Assembly: GCA_026075535.2 (NCBI GenBank) | Contig: AP026550.1 | Span: 8,990,001 to 9,054,000 of the forward strand | DNA length: 64,000 nt | Direction: 5' to 3' | DNA from: Tricholoma matsutake | Lineage: Eukaryota; Basidiomycota; Agaricomycetes; Agaricales; Tricholomataceae | In this document: one piece after another, positions 9,264-20,592 of the stretch | How positions within the stretch are numbered: position 1 is the stretch's first letter | Layout: each line of letters begins with the position of its first letter | Made by a program: the position numbers and the translations under genes | The notes under the pieces: model-generated | What the model was told of the DNA's origin: nothing | Databases searched by the model: none | What the model saw: only the letters and a program-made list of their open reading frames with translations

Positions 9264-11169
9264 TCAGATCGTAGACAACTTGACAGATTCACACACTTTT
9301 GGCATATTTTCCTGAAGTGTCTTGAAAGTGTAATCACAGTTTTCCCACAGATACTGTTTCACTGCACCCCAGAAAAATTCAATGAAATTCAACTCACAGT
9401 GAAACTTTGGCAGGAAGATGCAGAGATGGCCAGCTGCCTCAATGACTTCTTGAACAAGTGAATGCTGCTCGGCAAAGTCAGGCTGAAGATTAAGAATTTG
9501 CTGAGCACAACAATCAGTTGCCTTGGGATCACACTTCTTGCAGTGCATGAGAAGTCCTTCCACCCATAAACCACGCTCGACAAGTACAGTCTTGATGCCT
9601 TTTGGTTGGTCAGGGAATTCTGTATGGTCAACTAGAAAAACCATTGGTTGTATCACTCTCTCCCCATTGTGCATGAACCAACCATCGCAAAGTCGAGCCT
9701 GTTTCCCACCAGGTTGAAGATTCATCTGAGAGGTGAGCAGCGCATCAACGCCATAAGCAGAGTGACCTTGAGAATTATCAACCATGAACAATGCTTGATA
9801 CCCAGGGCCATGAGCACACTCAAATGCCAGAATGATTTTTTCTTGGAGCTGTCTGAAAGTTGTTGGAATAGTAAGTACACAGCAAATAATGCAGTGCAAA
9901 CCTGCTTTACAAACAGTTCACCAGTCCAGTATGCTTCATAATTTTTTCCATACTCCAAACTTTGGCTCGCTTCCTTCAACCATCCCACAGTGGAGCATAT
10001 CACATCACTTTGATGAATTCCACATCCCATTCCCTTTTTCTTTAATGCATGTTCATCTTGACATACCCAGCTTCAAACCTTTCCATCATTTGCTTGACTG
10101 GTCATCTCATCATGGGCACAAACCACGAGGCGAGTTTTGATGCAATTCAGCTTCTTCTTCTCATTTACAATTTTACCTGGGCCTGGAATGTACTCCACCA
10201 AGCGTGCTCAATATTTCTCCATGGCTGGGAGGAAAACATTTTGATGGTAATGAATGACCATCATAATACAATGCTTTCTTATGCTTGACAAACCAAAATC
10301 CTTCTTGGTGAAGCCATTGACGTGCAGTACGGAGTGATGCCTCTCCCTGGTTTCAAATGAATATGTGGGAAAAGCTTGACTTCCTTATATTTCTTCAGAC
10401 CTTGGGGCATTTCTTTGTCAATGACATGTTGCAAGTACTCCTTTGCTGTGGTGGACACCAGATTATTCTGATTGAACTCTGCAAGCTTGCTGGGATTCAT
10501 CACCCATTTATTTCAGCGAACATATGAGTGCAGTTCAGCACAAACAGCAGGGTCACTGAGGAGTGTGTAGGCTTTCACATGATGTCCTTTATGTGAGTCG
10601 GGAAGTTGATGATCCTGTTTCCACTGTTTCGCCCAGCTTTGCACCAAATGACCTCCCCACTTTGCTGCAGATCCCTGGCTCTCAGCAGCTCTCTTGGATG
10701 CATCAAAGCTCTTCCTTCCATTGTGTACAACCATCTGAAGGTAACTTTGAACTGCTCTTGCTTGATATGCTTGCAACCCAGAGTGTCCTGCTATGAAAAC
10801 ATTATGCTTTGACTGAAGCAGTTTTTCAATATCTCGGAGCACCTTCATCAATTCCTTCTGTCGTTCTTTCTTGGCACAATGACAAAGAACATGTGCTGGG
10901 ACATCCAACTTTCTTTGCTTTCGTGGGGGAGGTGGCCGAATGTTGAAGTCCATTGCCAATGGTGCAGATTGAGAGTCCACGATTCCATTTTCATGCTCCT
11001 CATCACTGGCACCTTCACCACCTTCATCCTCATCATCATCCTCATCATCATCTGTTGATTTGTCATCTGAAAGATATCCCATGAAGATTTCTTCATTGTT
11101 AACTTGGGGATCATCTGGCTGTGTTTCAGTATCATCCACTTGCTTGGGGATTGGTTTGGGACTGGGCAT
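9264..11169 (-). pseudogene. DDE superfamily transposase (Tc1-like, basidiomycete type)
   Basis: Order on the minus strand: an acidic N-terminal part, a basic linker with HVLCHCAKK, a helical region with NGRKSFDASKRAAES and AKWGGHLVQSWAKQW, a helix-turn-helix-like TARQWLHQEGFW, then catalytic blocks CAHDEMTSQANDGK (first Asp), ALFMVDNSQGHSAY (second Asp) and KFHCELNFIEFFWG (Glu). An intron at about 9901-9855 joins the block ending LFVKQ to LQEKIILAF. Stops occur near 10510 (TGA), after DGK at about 10075 (TGA, CGA expected), and a frameshift lies near 10330. So it is inactive as it stands. Its TA target and inverted repeats agree with a Tc1/mariner-like mechanism. Confidence 0.8.
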
Positions 11170-11521
11170 CCGAGTTTTTGGGTGAAATAAGTTCTCATGA
11201 GTGCTACACCATCACTGTTCGTGCTCCTTTGAGTACTGTGTCAATTTTCAACAACTCGGGATGAACTCATGTTGTTCTGAGCTTTTCATCTTCATTGCTT
11301 TTGTCCCTGGCCACTTTCTCGTGTTGTCGTCTTGTTCTTGCCGAATTCCCAGTATATCCCAGTTTTCTGTTTGATTCTGCTTGTTTCCATTCTTGACCTC
11401 CAATGTTCCATTGCAGCTTCTCATATGCAGCAATCCTCTTCAACCTCTCAGCTTGTTCCTGTGCTCCCTGATGCTGGAGACTCTCCAGAAGCTCATCACC
11501 TTCAAGCTCCTCAAATCTTTC

Positions 11522-11860
11522 TTAGTCTGAATCTGTGTCTGTGTCTGTGTCTGAGTCAAATGGCACTGAATACAAGTCTGAAGAAAGGATGTGGTTGACA
11601 CCACCACTCCATTTGGTGCATTCTGCATTGTCTTCCAAGTCACTGAAATTTTGACTGGCATCATTCTCAACAATATGACCATTTTCAGTGTGTTTTGCTC
11701 GACCTTTGCATGCCCACACAGCAGCAGCCTTCCAGCAGTTCAATTGACGAGGCATAACAAAGTTTATCACTGTAAATTTTTCTTTCCTCACTTTAGTAGA
11801 AGTGATTGTTCCTTTGAGAATTGAAGCTCCACTACCAATATATGTACTAGTACAATGCAC
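11522..11860 (-). other. unassigned ORF inside Tc1-like element
   Basis: The 112-codon frame ends in an Asp-Thr-Ser repeat (DSDTDTDTDSD). It lies upstream of the DDE transposase on the same strand and within the same inverted repeats. It may be the first exon of the transposase or a separate small protein. I recognise no domain. Confidence 0.3.
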
Positions 11861-12532
11861 TAATCAGCTCATAAATTAGTGGTTGACCAATGCCAACCCA
11901 ATTTGGCCACTGTCCAAAATAGGTGGTGACTAAGTGGCCTGCTCCATAGCAGAAAGAGGTGTAGAGTCACAGGTATCAGATGGGGTAGTACCAGTAGAAC
12001 CAAGTCGAGTTGAGACAGATAGTACAGGAACAAATGCAGGTTGTTGTTCCTGATATGAAATAAATATCAAATAATCTTGAAGAACACTGTAAAAAAGTCT
12101 CACATAACAGACTGGAAGAACATAATCTCTCTTTTGCTTAATCCATTTGATATCTTCATTGAACGTTACTGCCACAGTATATTGACCTTTGTCAGTCCAC
12201 TCCCCTCATTCATAAACAGAGATTTGAGGATTGGATTCTATTATGAGATTATTATAAATGATAAACATGCATCAAAATCTCATACTTTCAATAGGAGACC
12301 ACCTCGCAGCAATAGATTTGAGGACAGGAGCCATAGAAAACTTAACATCAACTTTGAGAGTGCAGAATGGCTTGACTTCGGTAGGATTGACTGGTGAGTT
12401 ATAGAGATGTACTTTTCCAGTTCTCAAAACCAGACTCTCGAGATTGTCATCATCACCAGCATCAGCAAAATTGAAGACATTTCCAATGGCATGTCCATGA
12501 GTACTTCCACCAGTAGTGTGGGATGATCCATG

Positions 12533-12537
12533 GAGAG
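12533..12537. other. target-site duplication GAGAG, left copy
   Basis: It matches 19048-19052 exactly and borders the left LTR. Confidence 0.85.
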
Positions 12538-13229
12538 TGTTAAGAACTGATCCTAGAAGGTTTGTCAGAATCCGATCGGACACTGCGGTTGTTGTTTATG
12601 GAAGGTTGTCGGGTCGTTGTGGATTCTGCAGGAGGGGAAATGGAAAGGACTTGGCTTCAGCTTGTAAGAAGCTGCACCCTTCACCTCGTCTGGTGTCCTA
12701 ATTTCAAGTTGAAGGTTTGGAGGTAGGAGCGGGAAAGTGTGGGTAAACATGGGAAGGAGTATGGAGGGACTTAGGTTAAGTTCAGATGAGGTTAGAACTT
12801 CAGAGGGAGACTGGAGGTTGAGTCAAATGGAGTTCAGACTCTTAGAGAACTGAGGTTGGAGTAGAAGGAGGTTTGGATTGGCAGATTAAAGTTGAGTCTA
12901 TGTCGATATACGAACTGAGGAATACAAGGTGAAACTAACTAAGCTTAAATACTGTAGTCTGGAATAATGTGGAACAGGAATGAAGACTGCAGCAGTGTCT
13001 TGACTGCATAGATAAATTATCTAGCGGGAGCTGCAGAGGAATCTGTAGTTGAATTTGCAATAGAGATGGCAGCCGTGGATGCTGTACAAGGCAGCCTGGT
13101 ACACAGCAGTGTGGGCAGTGCAAGGCAGCCGGGAATGAAATTGGGAGGCATAGACAAAAGTCAGGTTCGATGTGCAGGAAAGGGTCAGACGGATGCAGGT
13201 TCCGATCAGGCGAGGAACGGTTCTTGACA
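12538..13229 (-). repeat. 3' LTR of the 12.5-kb gypsy element
   Basis: It is 692 bp and bounded by TGT...ACA. It differs from its partner by many transitions and lacks a 14-bp duplication near the GGCAGCC motif that the other copy has. Confidence 0.9.
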
Positions 13230-13364
13230 GTATTTCCCCCTTAGTGCCAAGCCTATGAGGCACATGAGGGTTTGAGTCCAAATGAGGAAGTTGGTTGAAT
13301 TTCCAAATGTGGCAATTGGTTGAAAAATTTTCACGTTGTTTCCTACTCCCATCACCTATCAGAA

Positions 13365-14332
13365 ATGTCCACCCCAGCAGTCTCTGGGCAGATCAAAATG
13401 GCTGCGATGAAGGCCCAACACAAACAGAGGTAGTGGGCACTGAGGGAGCAGATGGAAAGGGAGATGAAGGAGCTGGAGGAAGTGGCAAGGGAGGAGGAAT
13501 GCCAGGCGCAGGAGGCACAAAAGGCAGCTGAGGAGGCTGCAAAGGCTGAGGAGGCGTGCCAGGCAGAGGTGTGGAAAAAAGAGGCAGCGGCCGCAAGATG
13601 AGTGGAGAAGAAGGGGGTGGCTGCAGATGCGGGTTTGGAGGATGAGGCCAAGGGGAGCAAGTCCCCAAAGAAAAAGAAAGTCATCAAGTCGAAGGTGCGA
13701 GTGGGGTTGGAGGAGTCAGAGGGTCTGGTGCGGGTGCAGGCCGCATTGCCCTGCAAAAGGTGCATAATTGTTTCCCTTCTCAGTCTTCTTTTACTGATAA
13801 GTGGCCTAGATGCAAATATCAGAAGATTGCTTGTTTCAAGATGGGTGCAAGGGGACGCATGTGTGACAACTGCACAGACATCAAACATAAGTGCGAGGAG
13901 GTAGTGTGGGAGGGGCAGGAGGCCCCTGCAGCAAAAATGGTGGGAATGATGGAGGCGACCAGGGAAAACCCGGAGGTAATGCAACAAATGATGAAGTGGA
14001 TAAGGAAGGGATTCACTGAGGTGGCCACTGGAGTGCGGGAGTCGATGGGGGAGATCCAGGATGCTTTGGACCCAGAGTGGGTGGAGGAAGAAAGCACTGG
14101 GGAGGAGAGCGATGAGGGTGGAGAGCGCGGTGCGAGAGTCCCGGTGGGAAAGACACAGGATCCACAAGTCTGGGCAGCCTTCCAGAGATATCTGGAGAAA
14201 AGGCGGGCAGATGATGAGGAGGAGAGTGAGAGTGGAGATGAGGAGGGTGGAGAGAAGGATGAGGGTGGAGAAGAGGGTGAAGTTGGGGGAGAGGGTGACG
14301 AAGACAGAGAGGGAGAAGCGGAGGTAGTGTAG
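13365..14332 (+). pseudogene. antisense gene inside gypsy element, Zn2Cys6-like cluster
   Basis: The frame starts at ATG 13365 (MSTPAVSG), runs through a Glu/Ala/Arg-rich coiled coil, and is spliced by a 50-nt intron (13760-13809; GTGCAT donor, TTTACTGATAAG branch, CTAG acceptor). Splicing creates PCKRCKYQKIAC followed by MCDNCTDIKHKC, a Cx2Cx6Cx9Cx2Cx6C pattern compatible with the fungal Zn(II)2Cys6 binuclear cluster. The C-terminus is a long Glu/Gly/Asp-rich tail ending at 14332. Two in-frame stops (TAG about 13431 and TGA about 13593) break the first exon. It ends 88 bp from the pol stop, tail to tail. Whether it ever encoded a regulator of the element is unknown; a DNA-binding role is inferred from the cysteine spacing only. 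Confidence 0.6.
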
Positions 14333-14420
14333 GGATCCAGTTGGATCCAGAAAAAATCCTTTTTTCAATAAAGTTTGTTTCTGAGTTCAGACTGAGTGAA
14401 TAAGTAACGTGAATAGTCTT

Positions 14421-17400
14421 TAAGCGGGTAATGGTCCAGGTTTCTGTGGGTAGCGGGTGTGAAAATCTGCAAGGGGTTCTTGGGCGTGGTCAAGTTCCAT
14501 AACAGGTAGCCAGGAGGTCTCTTCATTGGTTCCCTGGTAACCTTCCCATTGGACGAGGTAGAGAATCTTGCAGCGACATTGGTTGTTGACTTTGGAGTTG
14601 AGGACTTTGGCGATCTCATATTCGAGCTCATCGTCAATGGTGATCGGAGGAGGTGGAGGTTGTACTCAATTTGGAATTGTGTTCGGGGAGTGTTTCTCTA
14701 GTTGAGAGACATGGAAAACAGGGTGGATGGCCCACATGTGATCCGGGAGCTGCAGGGTGACTGAGTGAGTGCCCAGGCGGGCGATGATTTTGAAGGGGCC
14801 ATGGTTATTTTCAGAAAGTTTCTTGGAAGGATGAGTGGTGCAGATATTCTCTGCAGTGATGTAGGCAGAGTCACCAATGTTGAAGTTGGGTGCGGGTGCC
14901 CGATGTTTGTCCGCAGGACCTTGATAACGCTCTTGAGTGGCCGCACGCTGTTTCCAAAGCTCCTGATGAAGGTCGTCTAAGTCGACGACAAACTCGCAGG
15001 TGTGCTGTGAAGCTAAGTCACGTTCTGGAAAGACGGAAATGTTCGGGTGATAGCCTTTGTTGGCAAAGAAAGGGGATATGCCTGTAGAGGCAGAAGGAGC
15101 ATTGTTGTAGGCAAATTCACCCAAGGGTAAGAGGTGAGACCAGTCGTCCTGCTGATAGTTGCAGAAGATCCGGAGGTACTGCTCCAAGGTCTGATTAAGT
15201 TGTTCTGTCTGACCATCACCTTGCAGGTGATAACCAGAAGTGAAGTAGATCTGCATGTCAAGCACTTTTCCAAGGGAGCAGAAGAAATGGGAGACACACT
15301 CGGACCCCCGGTCGCAAGTGACGTGGACGGGATGCCATGCTTGGAGAAGACGTGGAGGATGAACAGGTTGGCTAATTCTTGGGCTGTGATTTTGTTGACA
15401 GTTGGGATGAAGATGCCTTGCTTGGTGAGGTGGTCAACGATGACCAGGATCACTGTGTGGCCATCAGAGTTGGGTAGTTGCTCAATGAAATCCATGGAGA
15501 TGGAGTTCCAAGGTCATTCCGGAACTGGAAGTTGCTTTAGAAACCCATAGGGCTTGTGTTGAGGTGATTTGGATCATTTGCAAGTGGTACAGGATTTGCA
15601 GAAGTCCTGCACAAAGGTGTGGAGGTTTGGCCAGACATATTCCCGATGGACAAGCTGCTGAGTTTTGTTTTGTCCAAAGTGGCCAGAGAGTATGTGATCG
15701 TGTTTGTACTGAAGGACCTTGAGGTGAAGATCTGCAATGTCCAGAACATAAATCTGGTCGAAGTGGCAGAGAAGACCTGCCTCGTCTATAGTCCAGTTGG
15801 GGTCGGCAGGTGTCGGGAGGTGAGCAGATGATAGTGGGTCAAGGGGTAGAGAGGTGCGGATGTCATTATGGAGTTTCTCAACATCCATGATTATGGCTTG
15901 TCAAAGGATAGGTGTTGCAAGGTAGGAAGCGTGAAGGGAAGAGGTGAGCTGTTCCTGTGTGAATACAGGTCAGAGGTTGGTTGGGTTTACAGAGGCAAAG
16001 TTGCTATTTCCCCCTTTGTGGTAGATGTCCCAATGTCTAGTGAGCACATCTGGCTTGGCCCCTAATTTTCTGGGGTGGAAGTGGATGATGAGATTGAACT
16101 GGGAAAGGTACTCTGACCAATGGGCCTGGCGGCGGGTGAGCAACTTGGTAGTGCTGAAGTACTCAAGATTTTTGTGGTCGGTGACCACATCAACCGGGTT
16201 TGCGGAACCCTCAAAATACTGCTGCCAGTGTTTGAAGGCTTCGAAAATGGCCAAGAGTTCCTTATCATGGGTGTCGTAATTTAGTTCAGTGGGATTGAAG
16301 GAGAGGGAATGAAAAGCAACCAGATGGATTTCTCCATCCACACTGTAAACCAAAAGGATAGCTGCTAGGGCATAGTCAGAAGCGTCGGTTTGGAGTACCA
16401 TCTGTGAGTCAGGTACCCATTGCGTTAAGATGGGGGCGTGAGTGAATTCTTGTTTGAGCTTTTCAAAAGTGTCGCGGCACCTCTTTTTGAAGTCCCAGGG
16501 TGCGGATTTCTGCGTCAAGCAGGTGAGTGGGATGACAATGTCTGAATAGCCATTAATGAAGCGGCGGTAAAAGTTGCAAAAGCCTAAGAAGGATTGTATA
16601 TCCCTAACTTTCCTAGGCTCAGGCCAGTCAAGCATGGTTTTGACTTTATCCTTGGACATCCGCAGTCCATCCAGTGAAAGGATGAGACCTAAATATTCAA
16701 TGGTGTCTTTGTGGAACTCATATTTCTGTGGAGAGGGGTAAAGTCCATTTTTCCGGAGATGGCAGAGGACTTCTTTAACGTGAGCCCCATGCTGGGACTT
16801 GTCATCGGAATAGATTAGGATGTCATCGAGGTACACAATGACACAAACATCCAGCATGTTGCTGAAGATGTCGTTCATAAATCGCTGGAAAGCTGCAGGT
16901 GCATTAGTGAGTCCAAAGGGAACCACCAACCACTCGAAGGATCTGTAGCGGGTGTGGAAAGTAGTTTTCCACTCATCACCATCAGCGATGCAGACTAGGT
17001 GATAAGTGTGCCACAAGTCTATCTTGGTGAACAAGCGGGCTTTTTGGGGAGAGTCAAGGAGGTCAGAAATGAGAGGAAGTGGGTAGCAGTCTTTCTTTGT
17101 AAGACAGTTGAGTCCTTGGTAGTTGACACAAAGTCGGAGACTACCGTCCTTCTTCTTGATGAAGAGAATTGGAGTGCCATGTGGAGACTTGGATGGGCAG
17201 ATGAAACCTGAGCGGACATTTTCATCAATGAAGACTCATGAGACTTCTAATTCAGAGGGAGAGAGGGAATACATGTGACCTGGAGGAGGGGGAGCATTGT
17301 CCTCCATCTCTATCTTGAGGTCATAATGGCGTTGTGGAGGAAGGGTATCCACTTTAGTCTTATTAAAGACATCAGCAAATTCGTGATACTCAGGTGGAAT

Positions 17401-17990
17401 ATCAGAAATGTCAGACGAGTTAGCGGATTGGGCAGAGCAGGCGGATAACCCTTCTGGAGCGAAGGTCATCTGAAAAGCTACTGCCCCAGGAAGTTGCTAG
17501 CATGCGCATAAGTGGCAGCATTGATGAAGGAGATGTTGGGAGGTGTAAACTTAGGAGGAATGGGGGGTTTGGAAAGTGTGGAGGAGTCGAGGATTTCTAC
17601 CAGAAGGTTCAGGGACAAAGGTGACATCTGGGGTGCTGGACCTCTATGATCTGCAGAGCAGAAAGTGAGTTGGCTTGAAGACCAGTCAATCAATGGATTG
17701 TATTGCTTCAGCCAGTTATGACCGAGTATGGCAGAACAGGAAGAGTCGAGCGAGGTTACATAAAATGACAAATTGACCGCTTCACCGGCAGGGAAGGTGA
17801 CCGGAAGTTTGACGACCTGAGTTATGGTGGAGTTGCAAGATCCATCAAAGAGTCATAAGCCAATTGGGTTAATGGACTCCGTGCTGAGTTGGTTATTCAA
17901 CACGAAAGAGGAGTCAAGGATGCAGTGGGAGGAGCCAGAGTCAATAAGGGTTTGGACAGGAGCAGAAGAGTCGGGAAGGGTTAAAAGAAT
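14421..17990 (-). pseudogene. gypsy pol: protease, RT, RNase H, integrase, chromodomain
   Basis: Read on the minus strand: protease with LIDSGSSHCILDSSF (about 17930) and AILGHNWL (17730); reverse transcriptase with FTKIDLWHTYHLV and the YLDD motif (about 16825); RNase H with LQTDASDYALAAILL and DKELLAIFEAFKHW (16410-16250); the integrase HHCC finger (HDHILSGHFGQNKTQQ, CKSCTTC, 15690-15580); integrase core with MDFIEQLP (15495) and GQTEQLNQTLEQY; then a chromodomain with LEYEIAKVLNSK and YLVQWEGY (14640-14510). Stops and shifts separate the blocks, for example TGA in PNTIPN-stop-VQPP near 14665 and a shift near 15280. The chromodomain places it among chromoviruses, which target heterochromatin. 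Confidence 0.9.
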
Positions 17991-18036
17991 GGTTAGGGAG
18001 TTGGGGTCAGAAAGAGCAGAGGCTGGTTGATGCCCC

Positions 18037-18335
18037 CTACATACTCAAGGGGAGTTCTGGATCAAAAACCTCGCGGGTTGGCGGAAGGGTGCAGGGCATG
18101 GGTGGACATGAGATTGGCACTGATTGAGGGGGCTCCTGAGCCAATTTGTCAGAAGATGTTTGAGGGTCTGGAAGACACTCTGAAGGTGGTGGCGGGTCGA
18201 GGGTCGGAAAGGGTGGATCGCTGGATTGCAGAGATCCCTGGGATAGTACTGGCATGTTGGGAATTTCTTGTTGTGTGCTGGCAGGTCTCGGTAGGGGTCG
18301 TAGAGAGGAATTGGATGAGTGAAGTGTGAGTTCAT
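18037..18335 (-). pseudogene. short gag-like leader of gypsy element
   Basis: About 100 codons rich in Pro and Ser lie between the 5' LTR and the protease. No CCHC knuckle is seen. A typical gag needs roughly 900 bp, and only about 350-550 bp exist here, so most of gag is missing or has been replaced. Confidence 0.45.
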
Positions 18336-18341
18336 ATATAC

Positions 18342-19047
18342 TGTTAAGAACTGATCCTAAAAGGTTTGTCGGAATCCGATCGGACACTGTGGGTGTTGTT
18401 TATGGAAGGTCGTCGGGTCATTGCGGATTCTGTGGGAGGGGAAACAGAAAGGACTTGGCTTCAGCTTGTAAGAAGCTGCACTCTTCACCTTGTCTGGTGT
18501 CCTAATTTCAAGTTGAAGGTTTGGAGGTAGGAGTGGGAAAGTGCGGGTAAACACAGGAAGGAGTATGGAGGGACTTAGGTTAAGTTCAGATGAGGTTAGA
18601 ACTTCAGAGGGAGACTGGAGGTCGAGTCAAATGGAGTTCAGACTCTTAGAGAACTGAGGTTGGAGTAGAAGGAGGTTTGGATTGGCAGATTAAAGTTGAG
18701 TCTATGTCGATATATGAACTGAGGAATACAAGGCGAAACTAACTAAGCTTAAATACTGTAGTCTGGAATAATGCGGAACAGGAATGAAGACTGCGGCAGT
18801 GTCTCGACTGCATAGATAAATTATCTAGCGGGAGCCGCACAGGAATCCGTAGTCGAATTTGCAATAGAGATGGCAGCCTTGGGAAGGCAGCCATGGATGC
18901 TGTACAAGGCAGCCTGGTACACAGCAGTGTGGGCAGTGCAAGGCGGCCGGGAATGAAATCAGGAGGCATAGACAAAAGTCAGGTTCAACATGTGGGAAAG
19001 GGTCGGACAGATGCGGCTTCCGATCGGGAGAGGAATGGTTCTTGACA
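18342..19047 (-). repeat. 5' LTR of the 12.5-kb gypsy element
   Basis: It is 706 bp with the same boundaries as 12538-13229. The extra 14 bp lie at about 18880 (GGGAAGGCAGCC). Confidence 0.9.
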
Positions 19048-19052
19048 GAGAG
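19048..19052. other. target-site duplication GAGAG, right copy
   Basis: It matches 12533-12537 and borders the right LTR. Confidence 0.85.
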
Positions 19053-20592
19053 CAGGTGGTGGACTGGATGGTGGACTAGCCATATGAACATCTACAAATG
19101 TTTTACAACACTCAAAACAAAAATGGAACTAAAAACCTCCTACCATGGTCTCGAATTCCTTCACCTTGGACCATGGAAGTCACGTCAGGAACAACTAAGA
19201 CAATATATTAAAAAGACGTAATGTTATTTTTCATTACCTGTGTCACCCATGGAGGTTTCACCAATATCTAACACAAATTGTAGATTAAATTACAACTAAG
19301 ACAAATTACAGTACCTTTCATCATCTGGGCTATGTAGATGGGGAGATGGTCAGCAAAAAGGGCTTGCTGGTGGTCATCGTATCCCCCCTGTTGCCCCCCC
19401 CATAGCTGTTGTTGCCATTGTTGGCATTCTTGCTGCTAGCGTTGGTGGTGTCGACTTCCCCATTGTTGGCCTTGGCCTTCCCACTGCTGGTGTTGGTGGT
19501 GTCGGCCCTGTTGTTGGTGTTGGTGTTGTTGTTGTTGTCTGAGGCCTTCCAGTGGCTGGCATGGGCATTGGCATTGGCATTGGGGTCGTCGGCCACCCTG
19601 TCACTGTCATTGTCATCCCCAGCCTCCCCATGGTTGGTGCTGGTGTTGTCGGCCTCTCTGTCATTGTCATTGTCTTCCACAGCCTTCCCAAGGCTGGTGT
19701 TGGCGTCCTGGGCCTTCCTCTGGCTGGCATTGGTATTGGTGTCATTCTCAGCCTCCCCATTGTCATTGTTGTCATCCCCAGACTCCTCATTGCTGCCGCT
19801 GTTGTTGCTGTTGTTGTCATTGCTGTGCTGGCTCACACTGGCGTTGTCCATGTTGTTTTCATCGCTGGTCCCCTCACTGCTGTCCTCACTGTCACTGGAG
19901 GGGGGCTGCTGGACTTGCCTTCAGGCAGCGCCACCCAGAGCAGGAGATGGGGCTAGGAGGCTCACCTTCGCCAAGTGAGCACATTGAGGGGGGGAAACAG
20001 AGACCCCGCTGGCCTCAAGAGCAAGGTCAGTTCTAAAAAAGAAACAGTTAGTTAATAAGATGAAAAAAAAAGAAACATACCTTGAAAAAAGGGTGGCTGA
20101 AGCCACACCCTTTGCTTTCAAGCCTTTTTTTGAGGTCCTGTTGGGTGATTTGGGTGATTAGGGTGATAACCATGAATACACAGCCCAGATTACTTACCTT
20201 TTATGACCTTTCCCCTTCTGAGGCTCTTCTTCATCTTCCTCCTTCTCATCTTCCTCATCCTCATCTTGCTTTGCTTTCTTTGAGCCATCCTTTTCGAGCA
20301 CTGACATGGCACATTTGGGTGGGTCACAGAAACTGAGTGTTCAATTCCTGTTGTATACAATACTTTTATTTGGTGATGCACGTGCATTCCAGTTTGTCCG
20401 GTTATGCTAGTTTCCCTGCATCCAGTTGATCCGACTGTTCCAGGTAAAAATGAGTCTGGGTAGATTCTGGGGATTCTGGGGGTAAAATTGACCCTCCAGT
20501 CTGATCGGAATTATGAATTGTAAGAAAAATATATGTCAATGGAATTCTGTGGAATTCTGGAAATTCTGACCAGAATAGGTGGAGGAGTGTAA

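Larger units (their letters stand above)
8908..11946 (-). mobile_element. Tc1/mariner-like DDE element, TA duplication
   Basis: The ends are imperfect inverted repeats: 8908 onward TGGAGTGGGCCATCAAGTCA, and the complement of the right end TGGAGCAGGCCACTTAGTCA, with similarity continuing through CCAC and TTTTG. TA flanks both ends (8906-8907 and 11947-11948). Length is 3,039 bp. The insertion interrupts the partner gene, and removing it with one TA restores that frame. The interior holds one decayed DDE transposase gene on the minus strand. Confidence 0.85.
12538..19047 (-). mobile_element. Ty3/gypsy LTR retrotransposon, full length, decayed
   Basis: The element is 6,510 bp with LTRs of 692 bp (12538-13229) and 706 bp (18342-19047). 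Both begin TGTTAAGAACTGATCC and end GTTCTTGACA in plus orientation. GAGAG flanks both ends (12533-12537 and 19048-19052). A purine tract adjoins the downstream LTR (13231-13243 on the minus strand reads AGGGGGAAA). The internal order is protease, reverse transcriptase, RNase H, integrase, chromodomain. The gag part is very short. A convergent gene on the other strand lies between pol and the 3' LTR. The insertion disrupts exon 7 of the KDZ partner gene. Confidence 0.93.
8183..20307 (-). pseudogene. KDZ partner gene of unknown function, split by two transposons
   Basis: Exons on the minus strand: 20307-20198, 20137-20081, 20032-19966, 19908-19315, 19267-19238, 19194-19144, 19091 to 12286 with the gypsy element in the middle, and 12186 to 8250 with the Tc1-like element in the middle. 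The last intron (8249-8186) ends right before TAA at 8183-8185. Intron phases agree throughout when one copy of GAGAG and one TA are kept. About 700 residues result: an acidic-basic N-terminus, a long Asn/Asp/Ser-rich tract, a globular part (VKPFCTLKVDVKF; WLEDSDDKLSDIALWG; YTFADLLEWL), and a Lys/Glu-rich tail. Damage beyond the insertions: a one-base shift in a C run near 19390 (exon length 594 instead of 595 or 592) and TGA at 8424-8426 before the tail. I do not recognise the family. Confidence 0.65.
5694..20592 (-). mobile_element. KDZ-type DNA transposon with two genes, carrying nested insertions
   Basis: The ends are inverted repeats of 28 bp with two mismatches: 5694-5721 and the complement of 20565-20592, both beginning TTACACTCCTCCACCTATTC. 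Between them, on the minus strand, lie an eight-exon gene of unknown function (20307 to 8183) and the KDZ transposase gene (8166 to 5890). A Ty3/gypsy element (12538-19047) and a Tc1-like element (8908-11946) sit inside. Without them the element would be about 5.3 kb. I could not find a convincing target duplication: the flanks are CTGTAAT on the left and TGTACTCC on the right. The right end abuts a fragment of another KDZ gene. The same terminal motif recurs at 21905, 24157 and 27070. Confidence 0.7.

Noticed and set aside
19374..19956. Overlapping 134-189-codon plus-strand frames opposite the partner gene
   Set aside because: They are mirror images of the Asn/Asp-rich exon on the minus strand, whose splice sites and phases support that strand.
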